64,000 nt of DNA, from the NCBI GenBank assembly GCA_947495425.1, contig CANLYR010000008.1, positions 62,001 through 126,000 on the forward strand. Reading direction: 5' to 3'. Below, piece after piece: positions 48,055-57,080 of the stretch. Position 1 is the stretch's first letter; every line of letters starts with the position of its first letter. The translations under genes were made by a program, and so were the position numbers. Origin of the DNA: an uncultured Aquimarina sp. (lineage in GTDB: Bacteria > Bacteroidota > Bacteroidia > Flavobacteriales > Flavobacteriaceae). The notes below the pieces were generated by a model. That model was not told the origin of the DNA and made no database searches. It worked only from the letters and a program-made list of their open reading frames with translations.

Positions 48055-49287
48055 ATGGCCAAAGAAGACCTAGAATGCTCTTTTTGTGGAAGAAAAAAGC
48101 CTGAAACCAATTTGTTGATTGCTGGCTTGGATGCACATATTTGTGACCGATGTATTGTACAAGCGCATGGAATTGTTGTTGAAGAAGCCAAAGACGAAGA
48201 AACCGGAGAGCTAAGCAGCGAATTAATGTTGCGCAAACCTATGGCAATCAAGAATTTTTTGGATGAATATGTGATAGGGCAGGAGTTTACCAAAAAAATA
48301 ATGGCAGTTGCAGTATATAATCACTATAAGCGATTGCTTCAACCTCAAACAGAGGATGATATTGAGATCCAGAAAAGTAATATCATCATGGTAGGGCAAA
48401 CGGGTACAGGTAAGACATTAATGGCTAAAACCATTGCCAAAATGCTTAATGTTCCCCTTGCTATTGTTGATGCTACCGTGCTCACCGAGGCGGGATATGT
48501 AGGAGAAGATGTAGAAAGTATTCTTACCAGACTGTTACAAGCTGCAGATTACAATCTTGAAAAAGCACAGCGCGGTATTGTTTTTATCGATGAAATAGAT
48601 AAAATTGCACGCAAAAGTGATAATCCAAGTATTACCAGAGATGTATCTGGGGAAGGTGTTCAGCAAGCTTTGCTTAAGCTCTTAGAAGGCACTGTAGTTA
48701 ATGTTCCGCCAAAAGGTGGTAGAAAGCATCCAGATCAGAAATTTATCGAGGTGAATACCGAGAATATTCTTTTTATAGCTGGGGGTGCTTTTGATGGAAT
48801 AGAAAAAATGATTCAGAAGCGTTTAAATATGCAAGCTGTAGGGTATAGTGCTTCTAAAAGCGAAGATACTATAGAAAAAGACAATCTACTACAATATATC
48901 ATTCCTAAAGATTTAAAAGATTTTGGTTTGATTCCTGAAATAATAGGGCGCTTACCAGTGCTTTCTTATATGAATCCATTAGATAAAGAAACATTAAGAT
49001 CCATCTTAACAGCGCCTAAAAATGCTATAATCAAGCAATATATGAAGCTGTTCGAAATGGATAACATATCTTTTTCTATAACCGATGGAGCTTTAGACTA
49101 TATTGTTGAAAAAGCTATGGAATATAAATTAGGAGCCAGAGGTCTTAGATCATTATGTGAGGCCATCTTAACAGATGCAATGTTCGAATTGCCAGAAAGT
49201 GAAGAAATAGAATTTAGAGTGTCTAAAGATTATGCTGAGAAAAAGCTAAATAAATCTACGATCAAAAAATTAAAAGCAGTTTCATAA
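48055..49287 (+). CDS. clpX: ATP-dependent Clp protease ATP-binding subunit ClpX
   Basis: N-terminal Zn finger [26 protein letters not shown]; Walker [21 protein letters not shown]. Confidence 0.97.
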   Translation: MAKEDLECSFCGRKKPETNLLIAGLDAHICDRCIVQAHGIVVEEAKDEETGELSSELMLRKPMAIKNFLDEYVIGQEFTKKIMAVAVYNHYKRLLQPQTEDDIEIQKSNIIMVGQTGTGKTLMAKTIAKMLNVPLAIVDATVLTEAGYVGEDVESILTRLLQAADYNLEKAQRGIVFIDEIDKIARKSDNPSITRDVSGEGVQQALLKLLEGTVVNVPPKGGRKHPDQKFIEVNTENILFIAGGAFDGIEKMIQKRLNMQAVGYSASKSEDTIEKDNLLQYIIPKDLKDFGLIPEIIGRLPVLSYMNPLDKETLRSILTAPKNAIIKQYMKLFEMDNISFSITDGALDYIVEKAMEYKLGARGLRSLCEAILTDAMFELPESEEIEFRVSKDYAEKKLNKSTIKKLKAVS

Positions 49288-49317
49288 CGTTATTATAGAT
49301 ACCGTTTAAAATACATA

Positions 49318-49348
49318 AAACCGTTATACTATATATAACGGTTTTTTT
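49318..49348 (+). terminator. Rho-independent terminator after clpX
   Basis: AAACCGTTATA-ctata-TATAACGGTTTTTTT. Confidence 0.85.
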
Positions 49349-49385
49349 GTTGGTTGATTAGTTAGGTTATTAATGATACTATACA

Positions 49386-49730
49386 TTATTCAGAATAGGA
49401 TACTCGCTCTCTATTATTAACTATGATTTCTTCAGTACTCTTTAGGGCAATATGATCCTCTTGTGTGTCTTCAACCTCTATATTAAATCCGTTTCGTTGG
49501 ATTAGAGCTTTATAGAATGTTATTTTAGATAACTCAGCATAACATGTGTCGTCTTTAATCGCATCATTATTTATTGATGTATTAAGGAGTGTACCAGTGT
49601 TATCGTCGATGTTTTCAATGTGGTGTAAAGTATCGCTTGTATTACTAGATGTAGTTTTACTTTCTTGCGCATTAACTCCAGTAATTAGTAATAAAAAAAT
49701 AAAGTAAGATATTGTCGTTTTCATAATCAA
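49386..49730 (-). CDS. Secreted hypothetical protein
   Basis: Signal peptide MIMKTTISYFIFLLLITGVNAQ; no family recognised. Confidence 0.65.
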   Translation of the reverse strand: MIMKTTISYFIFLLLITGVNAQESKTTSSNTSDTLHHIENIDDNTGTLLNTSINNDAIKDDTCYAELSKITFYKALIQRNGFNIEVEDTQEDHIALKSTEEIIVNNRERVSYSE

Positions 49731-49882
49731 GGGGCTTAGATAAATTTATAACTATCTGTTAACAAATTTAATACGAAAAAAAGAAGCCAAAAAATGATTT
49801 TGTAATTTTTAGATCAAACGCTTTTTTTGAGCGATGAAATACAGATTTTTTTGTTAAAAATAACAATTCTTACATATATGTT

Positions 49883-49899
49883 TTACGGTTTAACCGTAA
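49883..49899. promoter_or_regulatory. 17-bp perfect palindromic candidate operator TTACGGTTTAACCGTAA
   Basis: Perfect 8-bp half-sites around one base; about 153 bp upstream of the 49730 start. Confidence 0.55.
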
Positions 49900-49959
49900 T
49901 TTTTTATGATCTCAAAATGTTTTTATTAGGAAATTAGACAGATTTAGTGTCTTTTAGTT

Positions 49960-51495
49960 TTAATTAGGAGAATAAGTACCAACAGTATTTAATACTAGTA
50001 ACTCTTCTACATAAGCACGTGTATTTGATAATCTTGGGATCTTATGTTGCCCTCCTAATTTATTATTCTTTTTTAACCAGTCATAAAACAATCCTTTTCG
50101 AGCTTCTCGTATCTGTAATATATTCAATGTAGTATTGTTATGTCTCTTCGCCTCATAATCACTATTCACTTGTTGTACATTATGATCTAGAATATGTGAA
50201 AATTCCTCAAGGCTTTCTGGTCGTTTTTTAAATTCAATAACCCATTCATGAGCTCCTTTTTCTTTTCCTTCCATAAAAATTGGAGCTACGGTATAGTCTA
50301 CGATTTCACTATGTGTACTTTTAGCTGTTTTTTTAAGTGCTTCTTCAGCATTTTCAATAATTAATTCCTCACCAAAAACATTGATATGATGTTTAGTTCT
50401 TCCTGAAACCCTGATTTTATAGGGGTTGGTGGATGTAAAGCGAACGGTGTCTCCTATCTTATATCTCCATAATCCAGCGTTGGTAGTTATGACCACAGCA
50501 TAGTTTTTTCCTACTTCGACGTCACTTAAGGGGATTACTTTTTGGTCTTTGGTGCTATAGGTATCCATCGGAATAAACTCATAAAATATTCCGTAATCCA
50601 GCATTAACAATAATTCTGATGAGTCATTGCTATCCTGTATAGCAAAAAAGCCTTCAGAAGCATTATAAATTTCATAATATTTGAATGAATTTTTGGGCAA
50701 GATCTTTTTGTATTGATCTTTATAGGGGTCAAAGCTTACGCCGCCATGAAAATAAACTTCGAGGTTATTCCAGATCTCTAAAAGATTTTCTTTTCCTGTG
50801 GTTTCCAATACTTGGTTTAACAAAACAAGCATCCACGAGGGTACACCGGCCAAACTGGTTACGTTTTCCTGAATAGTTTCTTGTACTATAGCTTTCATCT
50901 TAAATTCCCAATCACTCATTAGAGACACTTCGCTGCTGGGTGTAGAGCTAAAATCTGCCCAAAAAGGCATGTTTGCAATCATAATAGCCGATAAATCACC
51001 AAAGGAAGTCCCATTTTCTTTATACAATTCTTTACTGCCGCCTAGCCTAAGGCTTTTGCCAGTAAATAATTGAGAATCTTCATTGTTGTTGAGGTACATA
51101 CATAAAAGATCTTTTGTCGCTGCATAATGACAATCTTCTAGTGACTCCTGGCTTACCGGGATAAACTTACTTTTAGCATTAGTAGTTCCACTAGATTTGG
51201 CAAACCATTTGATCGAAGTAGGCCAAAAAATATTGTTGATACCCTGACGACTTCTTTCAATCATCGATTCATATTCTTCGTATCCTCTGATTGGGACACG
51301 TTCTGCAAATGTTTTATAATTGTATATCGAGGCAAAATCGTATTCTTTTCCTACTTCGGTATGCTTGGCTGTTTCCAATAGTGTATTTAATAATTCAAGC
51401 TGAACTTCATTAGGGTACTTAAGAAATAGTTCCATTTGGTGAAACCTCTTTTTTAAGAACCAGCTGGCAATAGAATTAACTAATGGTATTGGCAT
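49960..51495 (-). CDS. GH3 auxin-responsive promoter family protein (acyl-acid-amido synthetase-like)
   Basis: KSSGTTNAKSKFIPVS motif, LLMLDYGIFYEFIP, TTNAGLWRYKIGDTVRFTS, FGEELIIENAEEAL. Confidence 0.93.
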   Translation of the reverse strand: MPIPLVNSIASWFLKKRFHQMELFLKYPNEVQLELLNTLLETAKHTEVGKEYDFASIYNYKTFAERVPIRGYEEYESMIERSRQGINNIFWPTSIKWFAKSSGTTNAKSKFIPVSQESLEDCHYAATKDLLCMYLNNNEDSQLFTGKSLRLGGSKELYKENGTSFGDLSAIMIANMPFWADFSSTPSSEVSLMSDWEFKMKAIVQETIQENVTSLAGVPSWMLVLLNQVLETTGKENLLEIWNNLEVYFHGGVSFDPYKDQYKKILPKNSFKYYEIYNASEGFFAIQDSNDSSELLLMLDYGIFYEFIPMDTYSTKDQKVIPLSDVEVGKNYAVVITTNAGLWRYKIGDTVRFTSTNPYKIRVSGRTKHHINVFGEELIIENAEEALKKTAKSTHSEIVDYTVAPIFMEGKEKGAHEWVIEFKKRPESLEEFSHILDHNVQQVNSDYEAKRHNNTTLNILQIREARKGLFYDWLKKNNKLGGQHKIPRLSNTRAYVEELLVLNTVGTYSPN

Positions 51496-51616
51496 TTTTT
51501 GATGTATATTTAGGCAAAAATAATGGTTAGTTTATTTTCTAAATGTTGTCATTTGAAAACTAAAATAGTAAAAATAATTTCATTCTTCATACAAGGGTAA
51601 TTTATAACATAATTTT

Positions 51617-52411
51617 ATGCAATATCAGGGGGTGCTTACAAAAATGAAAACTGAAATAGGTGATCCTATTCAATATTACTTGGTTTTTGAAACTGACTTT
51701 ATCCATATCAATCAGCTGTTGGATAAAAAAATAACGGTAGCATTTGTGGGATATCAGTGTTTGGCCTGTGGTAAGAACAAAAAGATATTCAGGCAAGGGT
51801 ATTGTTATGATGATTTTTATAATCAACCACAAGTAGGAGACTGGATTATGCGCCCAGAATTGAGTACGGCACATTTGGACATCGAAGACAGAGATTTAGA
51901 GTACGAAAAGAAAGTACAGCTTCAGCCACATATCGTGTATTTGGCAAATTCTAGTAATGTGAAGGTTGGAGTGACCAGAAAATCACAAGTGCCTACGCGA
52001 TGGATAGATCAAGGGGCACACGAAGCGATAGAAATCGTTGAGGTTCCTAATCGTTATTTGGCAGGTATTACTGAAGTTGCACTCAAAGATCATGTGGCAG
52101 ATAAAACAAATTGGCGTACGATGCTTAAAAATGAAATCGTTGATGAAAATTTAACTGATTTCAAAAATAAACTCAAAGACTTTATACCAGATGAAGTACA
52201 AGCGTATTTTATTGATAATGTAAAGGAGACAAATCTCAAATTTCCAGTATTACAATATCCGGATAAGCTAAAAAGCCTAAATCTAGAAAAAACCCCAGAG
52301 TTTTCTGGAATTTTAAAAGGGATAAAGGGGCAGTATCTCATTTTTGAAGATAATACCGTTTTTAATGTTCGTAATAATGAAGGATACGTAGTCAACTTGT
52401 CTGTACATTAA
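51617..52411 (+). CDS. DUF2797 domain-containing protein
   Basis: CLACGKNKKIFRQGYCYDDF Cys motif; HIVYLANSSNVKVGVTRKSQVPTRWIDQGA. Confidence 0.88.
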   Translation: MQYQGVLTKMKTEIGDPIQYYLVFETDFIHINQLLDKKITVAFVGYQCLACGKNKKIFRQGYCYDDFYNQPQVGDWIMRPELSTAHLDIEDRDLEYEKKVQLQPHIVYLANSSNVKVGVTRKSQVPTRWIDQGAHEAIEIVEVPNRYLAGITEVALKDHVADKTNWRTMLKNEIVDENLTDFKNKLKDFIPDEVQAYFIDNVKETNLKFPVLQYPDKLKSLNLEKTPEFSGILKGIKGQYLIFEDNTVFNVRNNEGYVVNLSVH

Positions 52412-52415
52412 TGTA

Positions 52416-53864
52416 TCAGTTGTTTTTTGCTAAAAGCTGTGCTTCTCCATACATTTCACATTGCTCAAGAGTACTTTTGATATCCTCGATAGTAGTTCTA
52501 GGATTTATCAAGCACATTCTAAGTACAATTTGACCTTGTAATACTGTAGTCGCCAAAAGCGCTTCTTTTGAAGCAATGATTTCTTTTGAAATATTTTGAT
52601 TAATGCGGTCTAAGATTTCTTCTGGCAGGTTTTGACTTATTGGGTTGTATCTAAAATTGATGATAGCTAATGTTGCCGGAGAAGTGATCTCCCACAGCGC
52701 ACTTTTTCGCAATAACGTTTCTGTTTGCTCTGCCAAATCAATGTTATAGGTGATTGCTTTTCTAAAAGATTCTAATCCAAAAGTTTTTAATGACATATAA
52801 AACTTTAGCGCTCTAAAACGACGCGTTAATTGAATGCCATGATCGTAAAAATTGATCTCAGATTCATTACCTTCGATATCTCGCAAATATTCTGGTTTTT
52901 CACTAAACGTGCTACTCAGCCAATTATGATCTTTTACTAATAAACATCCTATTTCGTAGGGTTGGAAAAACCATTTATGAGGATCAACAGTTAATGAGTC
53001 TGCTCTTTCAATTCCTTTTAGGAGATGTTGCCCATCTTTTGCCAAAATTGCCGCACCACCATAAGCGCCATCTATGTGAAACCACAAATTTTCATGTGCA
53101 CATATATCTGCAATTTCATCAAGTGGATCTACGGTTCCTGTGTTGGTAGTTCCTGCAGAAGCTATAATACAAAAAGGCTGTAACCCTTCTAATCGATCTC
53201 TGGCGATAATATTTTTTAATTTATTCAGTGATATTTTAAATTCCATATCCGTAGGAATAATACGAATCTGCTCTTTTTTGAAGCCAACTACTTTAATAGC
53301 TTTAATATTTGATGAGTGAGCCTGATCAGAAAGATAAATTGTAGCTTTAGAAAAATCACTTCCACATTTTATCCTTCGTGCGGTCACAAGTGCAGTTAAG
53401 TTGGCCATCGAACCACCACTTGTGAAAATTCCACCCCCTTTTTTTGTTGGAAATCCAAAAATCTCGAGCAACCAGTTCATTGTTACTATTTCTAGCTCGG
53501 CTGCAGCGGGTGATGCTGCCCAACCCCCAGAAAATATATTAAAACCAGTAGCTATAGTGTCTGCCATTGCACTTATATAGTTACTCGGTCCGGGAACAAA
53601 GGAATATGATTTTGGATGCGATACGATATTACTGTTTGGAATAACCTGATTCATTACAAAATCTAAAACCTCGTTTGCAGGTGTAGATTGTTCAGGAATT
53701 CTTTCGGTCAATAAAGAATCCATCTCTTCTCTAGAAGCCAAAGCAACAGGGTTCTTATGTTTTTGAGTTTCAAAATGATCGACAATGTGATCTATGATTT
53801 TATAGCCATAGTCCTGCATTTCTTCTTTTGATAAGGCTAATTTATAATTAGGGGTATCTTTCAT
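52416..53864 (-). CDS. PLP-dependent group II decarboxylase (aromatic-L-amino-acid decarboxylase-like)
   Basis: FTSGGSMANLTAL, WFHIDGAYGGAAI, LTVDPHKWFFQPYEIGCLLVKD. Confidence 0.92.
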   Translation of the reverse strand: MKDTPNYKLALSKEEMQDYGYKIIDHIVDHFETQKHKNPVALASREEMDSLLTERIPEQSTPANEVLDFVMNQVIPNSNIVSHPKSYSFVPGPSNYISAMADTIATGFNIFSGGWAASPAAAELEIVTMNWLLEIFGFPTKKGGGIFTSGGSMANLTALVTARRIKCGSDFSKATIYLSDQAHSSNIKAIKVVGFKKEQIRIIPTDMEFKISLNKLKNIIARDRLEGLQPFCIIASAGTTNTGTVDPLDEIADICAHENLWFHIDGAYGGAAILAKDGQHLLKGIERADSLTVDPHKWFFQPYEIGCLLVKDHNWLSSTFSEKPEYLRDIEGNESEINFYDHGIQLTRRFRALKFYMSLKTFGLESFRKAITYNIDLAEQTETLLRKSALWEITSPATLAIINFRYNPISQNLPEEILDRINQNISKEIIASKEALLATTVLQGQIVLRMCLINPRTTIEDIKSTLEQCEMYGEAQLLAKNN

Positions 53865-53968
53865 TACTATTCATACTTATTTGCGTTTACAAAAATAGCA
53901 GTAAGCATATTAATTTACTTGTAAAAACCTTTAAAAAAGCGGTATTCTAAATAAGTGGATAAATAATG

Positions 53969-54601
53969 TTATACTACGATAACCTTAATACTCTGAAAAA
54001 CAGAAATTACAACTAAAACTATTCCTACCACTTTCCATAGTTTGGTTGTAGCATCCTCTTTTTTATTTGCTATTTTACTTCCTAATCGACTATAAAAATA
54101 GAGTGTAGTGATCTTACCTAGATAGATGCCTAAAAAGAAAAGTAAAAGCTTTGCAATAGAACTTTGTGCAGTTAGTTCAAAAATATATTTGTTTGTAAGG
54201 GAGATGACAATAATCCAGTAAAGAATTACAGGAGGATTTAGTATAGCCAGAGAAAATCCGGTAAGAAATTTAGAGTTGAGTAGTTTTTTCTTTTTTGAAG
54301 TACTCCTATTGTTTGTTGTACTTTTAAAGGAAATAAAATAAATACCTGCTACAAAAAAAATAAATATAGAGATGATCTGTATCCACTGATTTTCTTGAAA
54401 AAAAGCGGAGAGCTCTAAACTACAATGTAATGCAAAAAATGCAAGCAAGACCTCTCCAATTCCTGCAGCTAATACGATATAAGTAGCTTTTTTTATATTT
54501 TCTTTTATAGACGTGTTAATTACTGCTAGGTTAACAGCGCCAAGAGGGATAGCGCCTAGTGTAGCAATGAACGTTCCTAATAAGAGATATAATAGTATCA
54601 T
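53969..54601 (-). CDS. LysE family transporter
   Basis: LGAIPLGAVNLAVINTSIKENIKKATYIVLAAGIGEVLLAFFALH; six-TM-like. Confidence 0.8.
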   Translation of the reverse strand: MILLYLLLGTFIATLGAIPLGAVNLAVINTSIKENIKKATYIVLAAGIGEVLLAFFALHCSLELSAFFQENQWIQIISIFIFFVAGIYFISFKSTTNNRSTSKKKKLLNSKFLTGFSLAILNPPVILYWIIVISLTNKYIFELTAQSSIAKLLLFFLGIYLGKITTLYFYSRLGSKIANKKEDATTKLWKVVGIVLVVISVFQSIKVIVV

Positions 54602-54658
54602 TCTTGTTTAGTTGCAGCTAATGAAACATTCTTACAATAACACCTATATAAATAACAA

Positions 54659-54680
54659 AGAAGCAGCAATTGCTGCTTCT
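54659..54680 (-). terminator. Perfect 22-bp palindrome, probable terminator of the 54726 gene
   Basis: AGAAGCAGCAATTGCTGCTTCT, then TTTGTTATTTATA on the minus strand. Confidence 0.65.
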
Positions 54681-54725
54681 AACCTTAATTAGATATATAA
54701 TCTAAACAGACTTCTAAATTTGTGT

Positions 54726-55166
54726 TCAGAAACCACCATTAGCGCCAATTCTCATTTTCTTAATCGTATCCTCAAAATAGAGTATAGCCCATATAATTTT
54801 TTCGGTATCTGCATATGCTACTAGCTCCTGTATGGCGTCTTTGGTAGTTTCGAGACTCTTATCTATAGCATCTTTATTGTTTTTTAGAATCTTGAGATGA
54901 CGCGAATCTTCTTTAATACCTATATCCTTAAGTCTGACATTAGGTTCATTGGTTAGTGATAAAAAAGGTAATATGGTTACGATTTCTTCTACGCGCTCTT
55001 GATATAGGATAATAAGATCACCTTTTTTTAGCGCTTCGAGATCACTAATGGTATGAAATCGGTTAATTTGTTTCTTTTGTGAGAAAAATACAGCTTCGTT
55101 GATGTTTTGTGCAAAAATAGCGTTAACGGATAAAAAGAAAACGAAGCTTGATAATAATTTAAACAT
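54726..55166 (-). CDS. Secreted hypothetical protein
   Basis: Signal peptide MFKLLSSFVFFLSVNAIFAQ; otherwise unrecognised. Confidence 0.75.
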   Translation of the reverse strand: MFKLLSSFVFFLSVNAIFAQNINEAVFFSQKKQINRFHTISDLEALKKGDLIILYQERVEEIVTILPFLSLTNEPNVRLKDIGIKEDSRHLKILKNNKDAIDKSLETTKDAIQELVAYADTEKIIWAILYFEDTIKKMRIGANGGF

Positions 55167-55233
55167 AGTATGGTATACTTATTTTTGTGTGGACTAATTC
55201 TATTTTTTAAAAGAAGTTAATATACATTTCTAA

Positions 55234-56508
55234 TTACTGCATAACGGTATAATTGTTCAATGCCTGTTTTAGTTTAAACTTTGGGAAAACACTACTTAGA
55301 GGATCGCTAAATAAGTCATTTACCGCTGTAAAACCTTCTGTAAATCGATTATATTTCAAAACGTTTAATGCACCTTTAGAGATAGCTTCATTGTCAACAT
55401 CAACACCTTCTCCATGTATGTTAAAGAAACTATTATCCATCATAAAAGCTTTTTGTATTTTGAGTAAAGACGTGTATGATTCATCAAACTTTACAACATC
55501 AGAAAACCCTGATATTTTTGAATTATGGATATAGGTCATTGCTAAATTTGAGGCTGATACTGCTGAAGTAGTATGTTGATAATTAGATTTATCAGATAGA
55601 TTTACAAGCGTCGCATTAGATATGGTAATATCTGTTGCATCGCTTGGTTTCATGGCACCTAAGTCCTTATTATAACCATCAATTGCTATAGCGTATGAAG
55701 CCTGAGAACTTGTAATGTAAGGATGACGTATGGCTATAATATTGTTTAAATCTCCTTTAAAACCCTGAGAAATATGATAATCATTACCGTGTGACTTGAG
55801 AGAAACTAAATTTTGAAAATCATTTTTTCCTCCATGAATGTTAAAAGAATCTTGACCCGCATGACTGATCATTATATTTTCTAAGGTAGAGGATGTACCT
55901 AAACCATATAACGACAATCCACTAGAACCTGTTTTTCTTTTGATGGTATTTCCGGAGAATTCTATTCGTACATATTTTAGAACAGTAGTCTCTTCAAAAT
56001 CCTGATTACCTCCGTAAACAGAAAATTCAGGTTTAAAATCTCCTTCTATAATACCATTACCGGTTGCTGTATTCACTTTTCCAGATCCTGCAATAATAAT
56101 TCCTCCCCAATCTCCACTTTTTCTAGATTTTGCATCTTTATTAGATGTAAATACGATAGGGTAGGCCATAGATCCTGTTGCGACTAATTTAGAACCTTTG
56201 GTAACAATAAGGTTCGCAGGATTCACATGATCACATCTAATGATAGTTCCTTCTTCTATAATTAAAGATGCACCATTGGTCACATACACATCACCAGACA
56301 TTAGATAAACGACATCATTTTTTAAATACATAGTATTGACAATAATATTTGGTAAGTTCTCTTCGGCTTTTGGGTACTCTGTTTTGTTAGGCGAAAAATT
56401 TGTCCAGCCTTTGGTCCATTTGTTCGTTTCACTAAAATCTTGAGCGATACTTAAAACTGAAGAAAATAATACTATAAAAGTTGTAAGTAAAAAACATCTT
56501 TTTTTCAT
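55234..56508 (-). CDS. Secreted right-handed beta-helix-like protein
   Basis: Signal peptide; repeated short beta/turn pattern (GASLIIEEGTIIRCDHVNPANLIVTKGSKLVATGSMAYPIVFTSNKDAKSRKSGDWGGIIIAG). Confidence 0.78.
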   Translation of the reverse strand: MKKRCFLLTTFIVLFSSVLSIAQDFSETNKWTKGWTNFSPNKTEYPKAEENLPNIIVNTMYLKNDVVYLMSGDVYVTNGASLIIEEGTIIRCDHVNPANLIVTKGSKLVATGSMAYPIVFTSNKDAKSRKSGDWGGIIIAGSGKVNTATGNGIIEGDFKPEFSVYGGNQDFEETTVLKYVRIEFSGNTIKRKTGSSGLSLYGLGTSSTLENIMISHAGQDSFNIHGGKNDFQNLVSLKSHGNDYHISQGFKGDLNNIIAIRHPYITSSQASYAIAIDGYNKDLGAMKPSDATDITISNATLVNLSDKSNYQHTTSAVSASNLAMTYIHNSKISGFSDVVKFDESYTSLLKIQKAFMMDNSFFNIHGEGVDVDNEAISKGALNVLKYNRFTEGFTAVNDLFSDPLSSVFPKFKLKQALNNYTVMQ

Positions 56509-57080
56509 GATAAGTTTATTTGGGGTTAAAATTTTGGAAGAAATTTCTTTCTTCTGATTTAGGACTACTAAGATATGTTAGATTTGTTAAAATCAATTAC
56601 GTGTTTACCGCAAAATTTGTACGTTTAGCGTTGTTTTAGTATTAATTAACAAACAATTATTAGTATAAATCTTACAATCATCAATATATGTCACTGAGGA
56701 TCATAAAATTAACTACTGTTTATAGTTTAAGGGCTAGAGTTAAACAAAACATGATTTTTCTTATAAATTTTTACAGAAAAGCGTAAAAAGTGAAAAATTT
56801 TAATGTTTTATTATACGTTTTAGTGTTCGTTTTTATCGCTTAAATGCATAAAAGTGTAAAATAGAAGACTGGTTTTATACAATTGTGACCAAGATAATAC
56901 CACAAAATATTCGAGTATTACCAGTTATATATTTCGGATGTATACATTGAAAAATCCAAAATATATACGAGCTAAGTTCGTGTAAAAGTATACATTGGTT
57001 TGTACTCTATGTGGTTTAATTTTTTAATATGCAGTGCTACGTGGCTGCTCCATAATACGATGCATAGTGTTAAAATGGTA

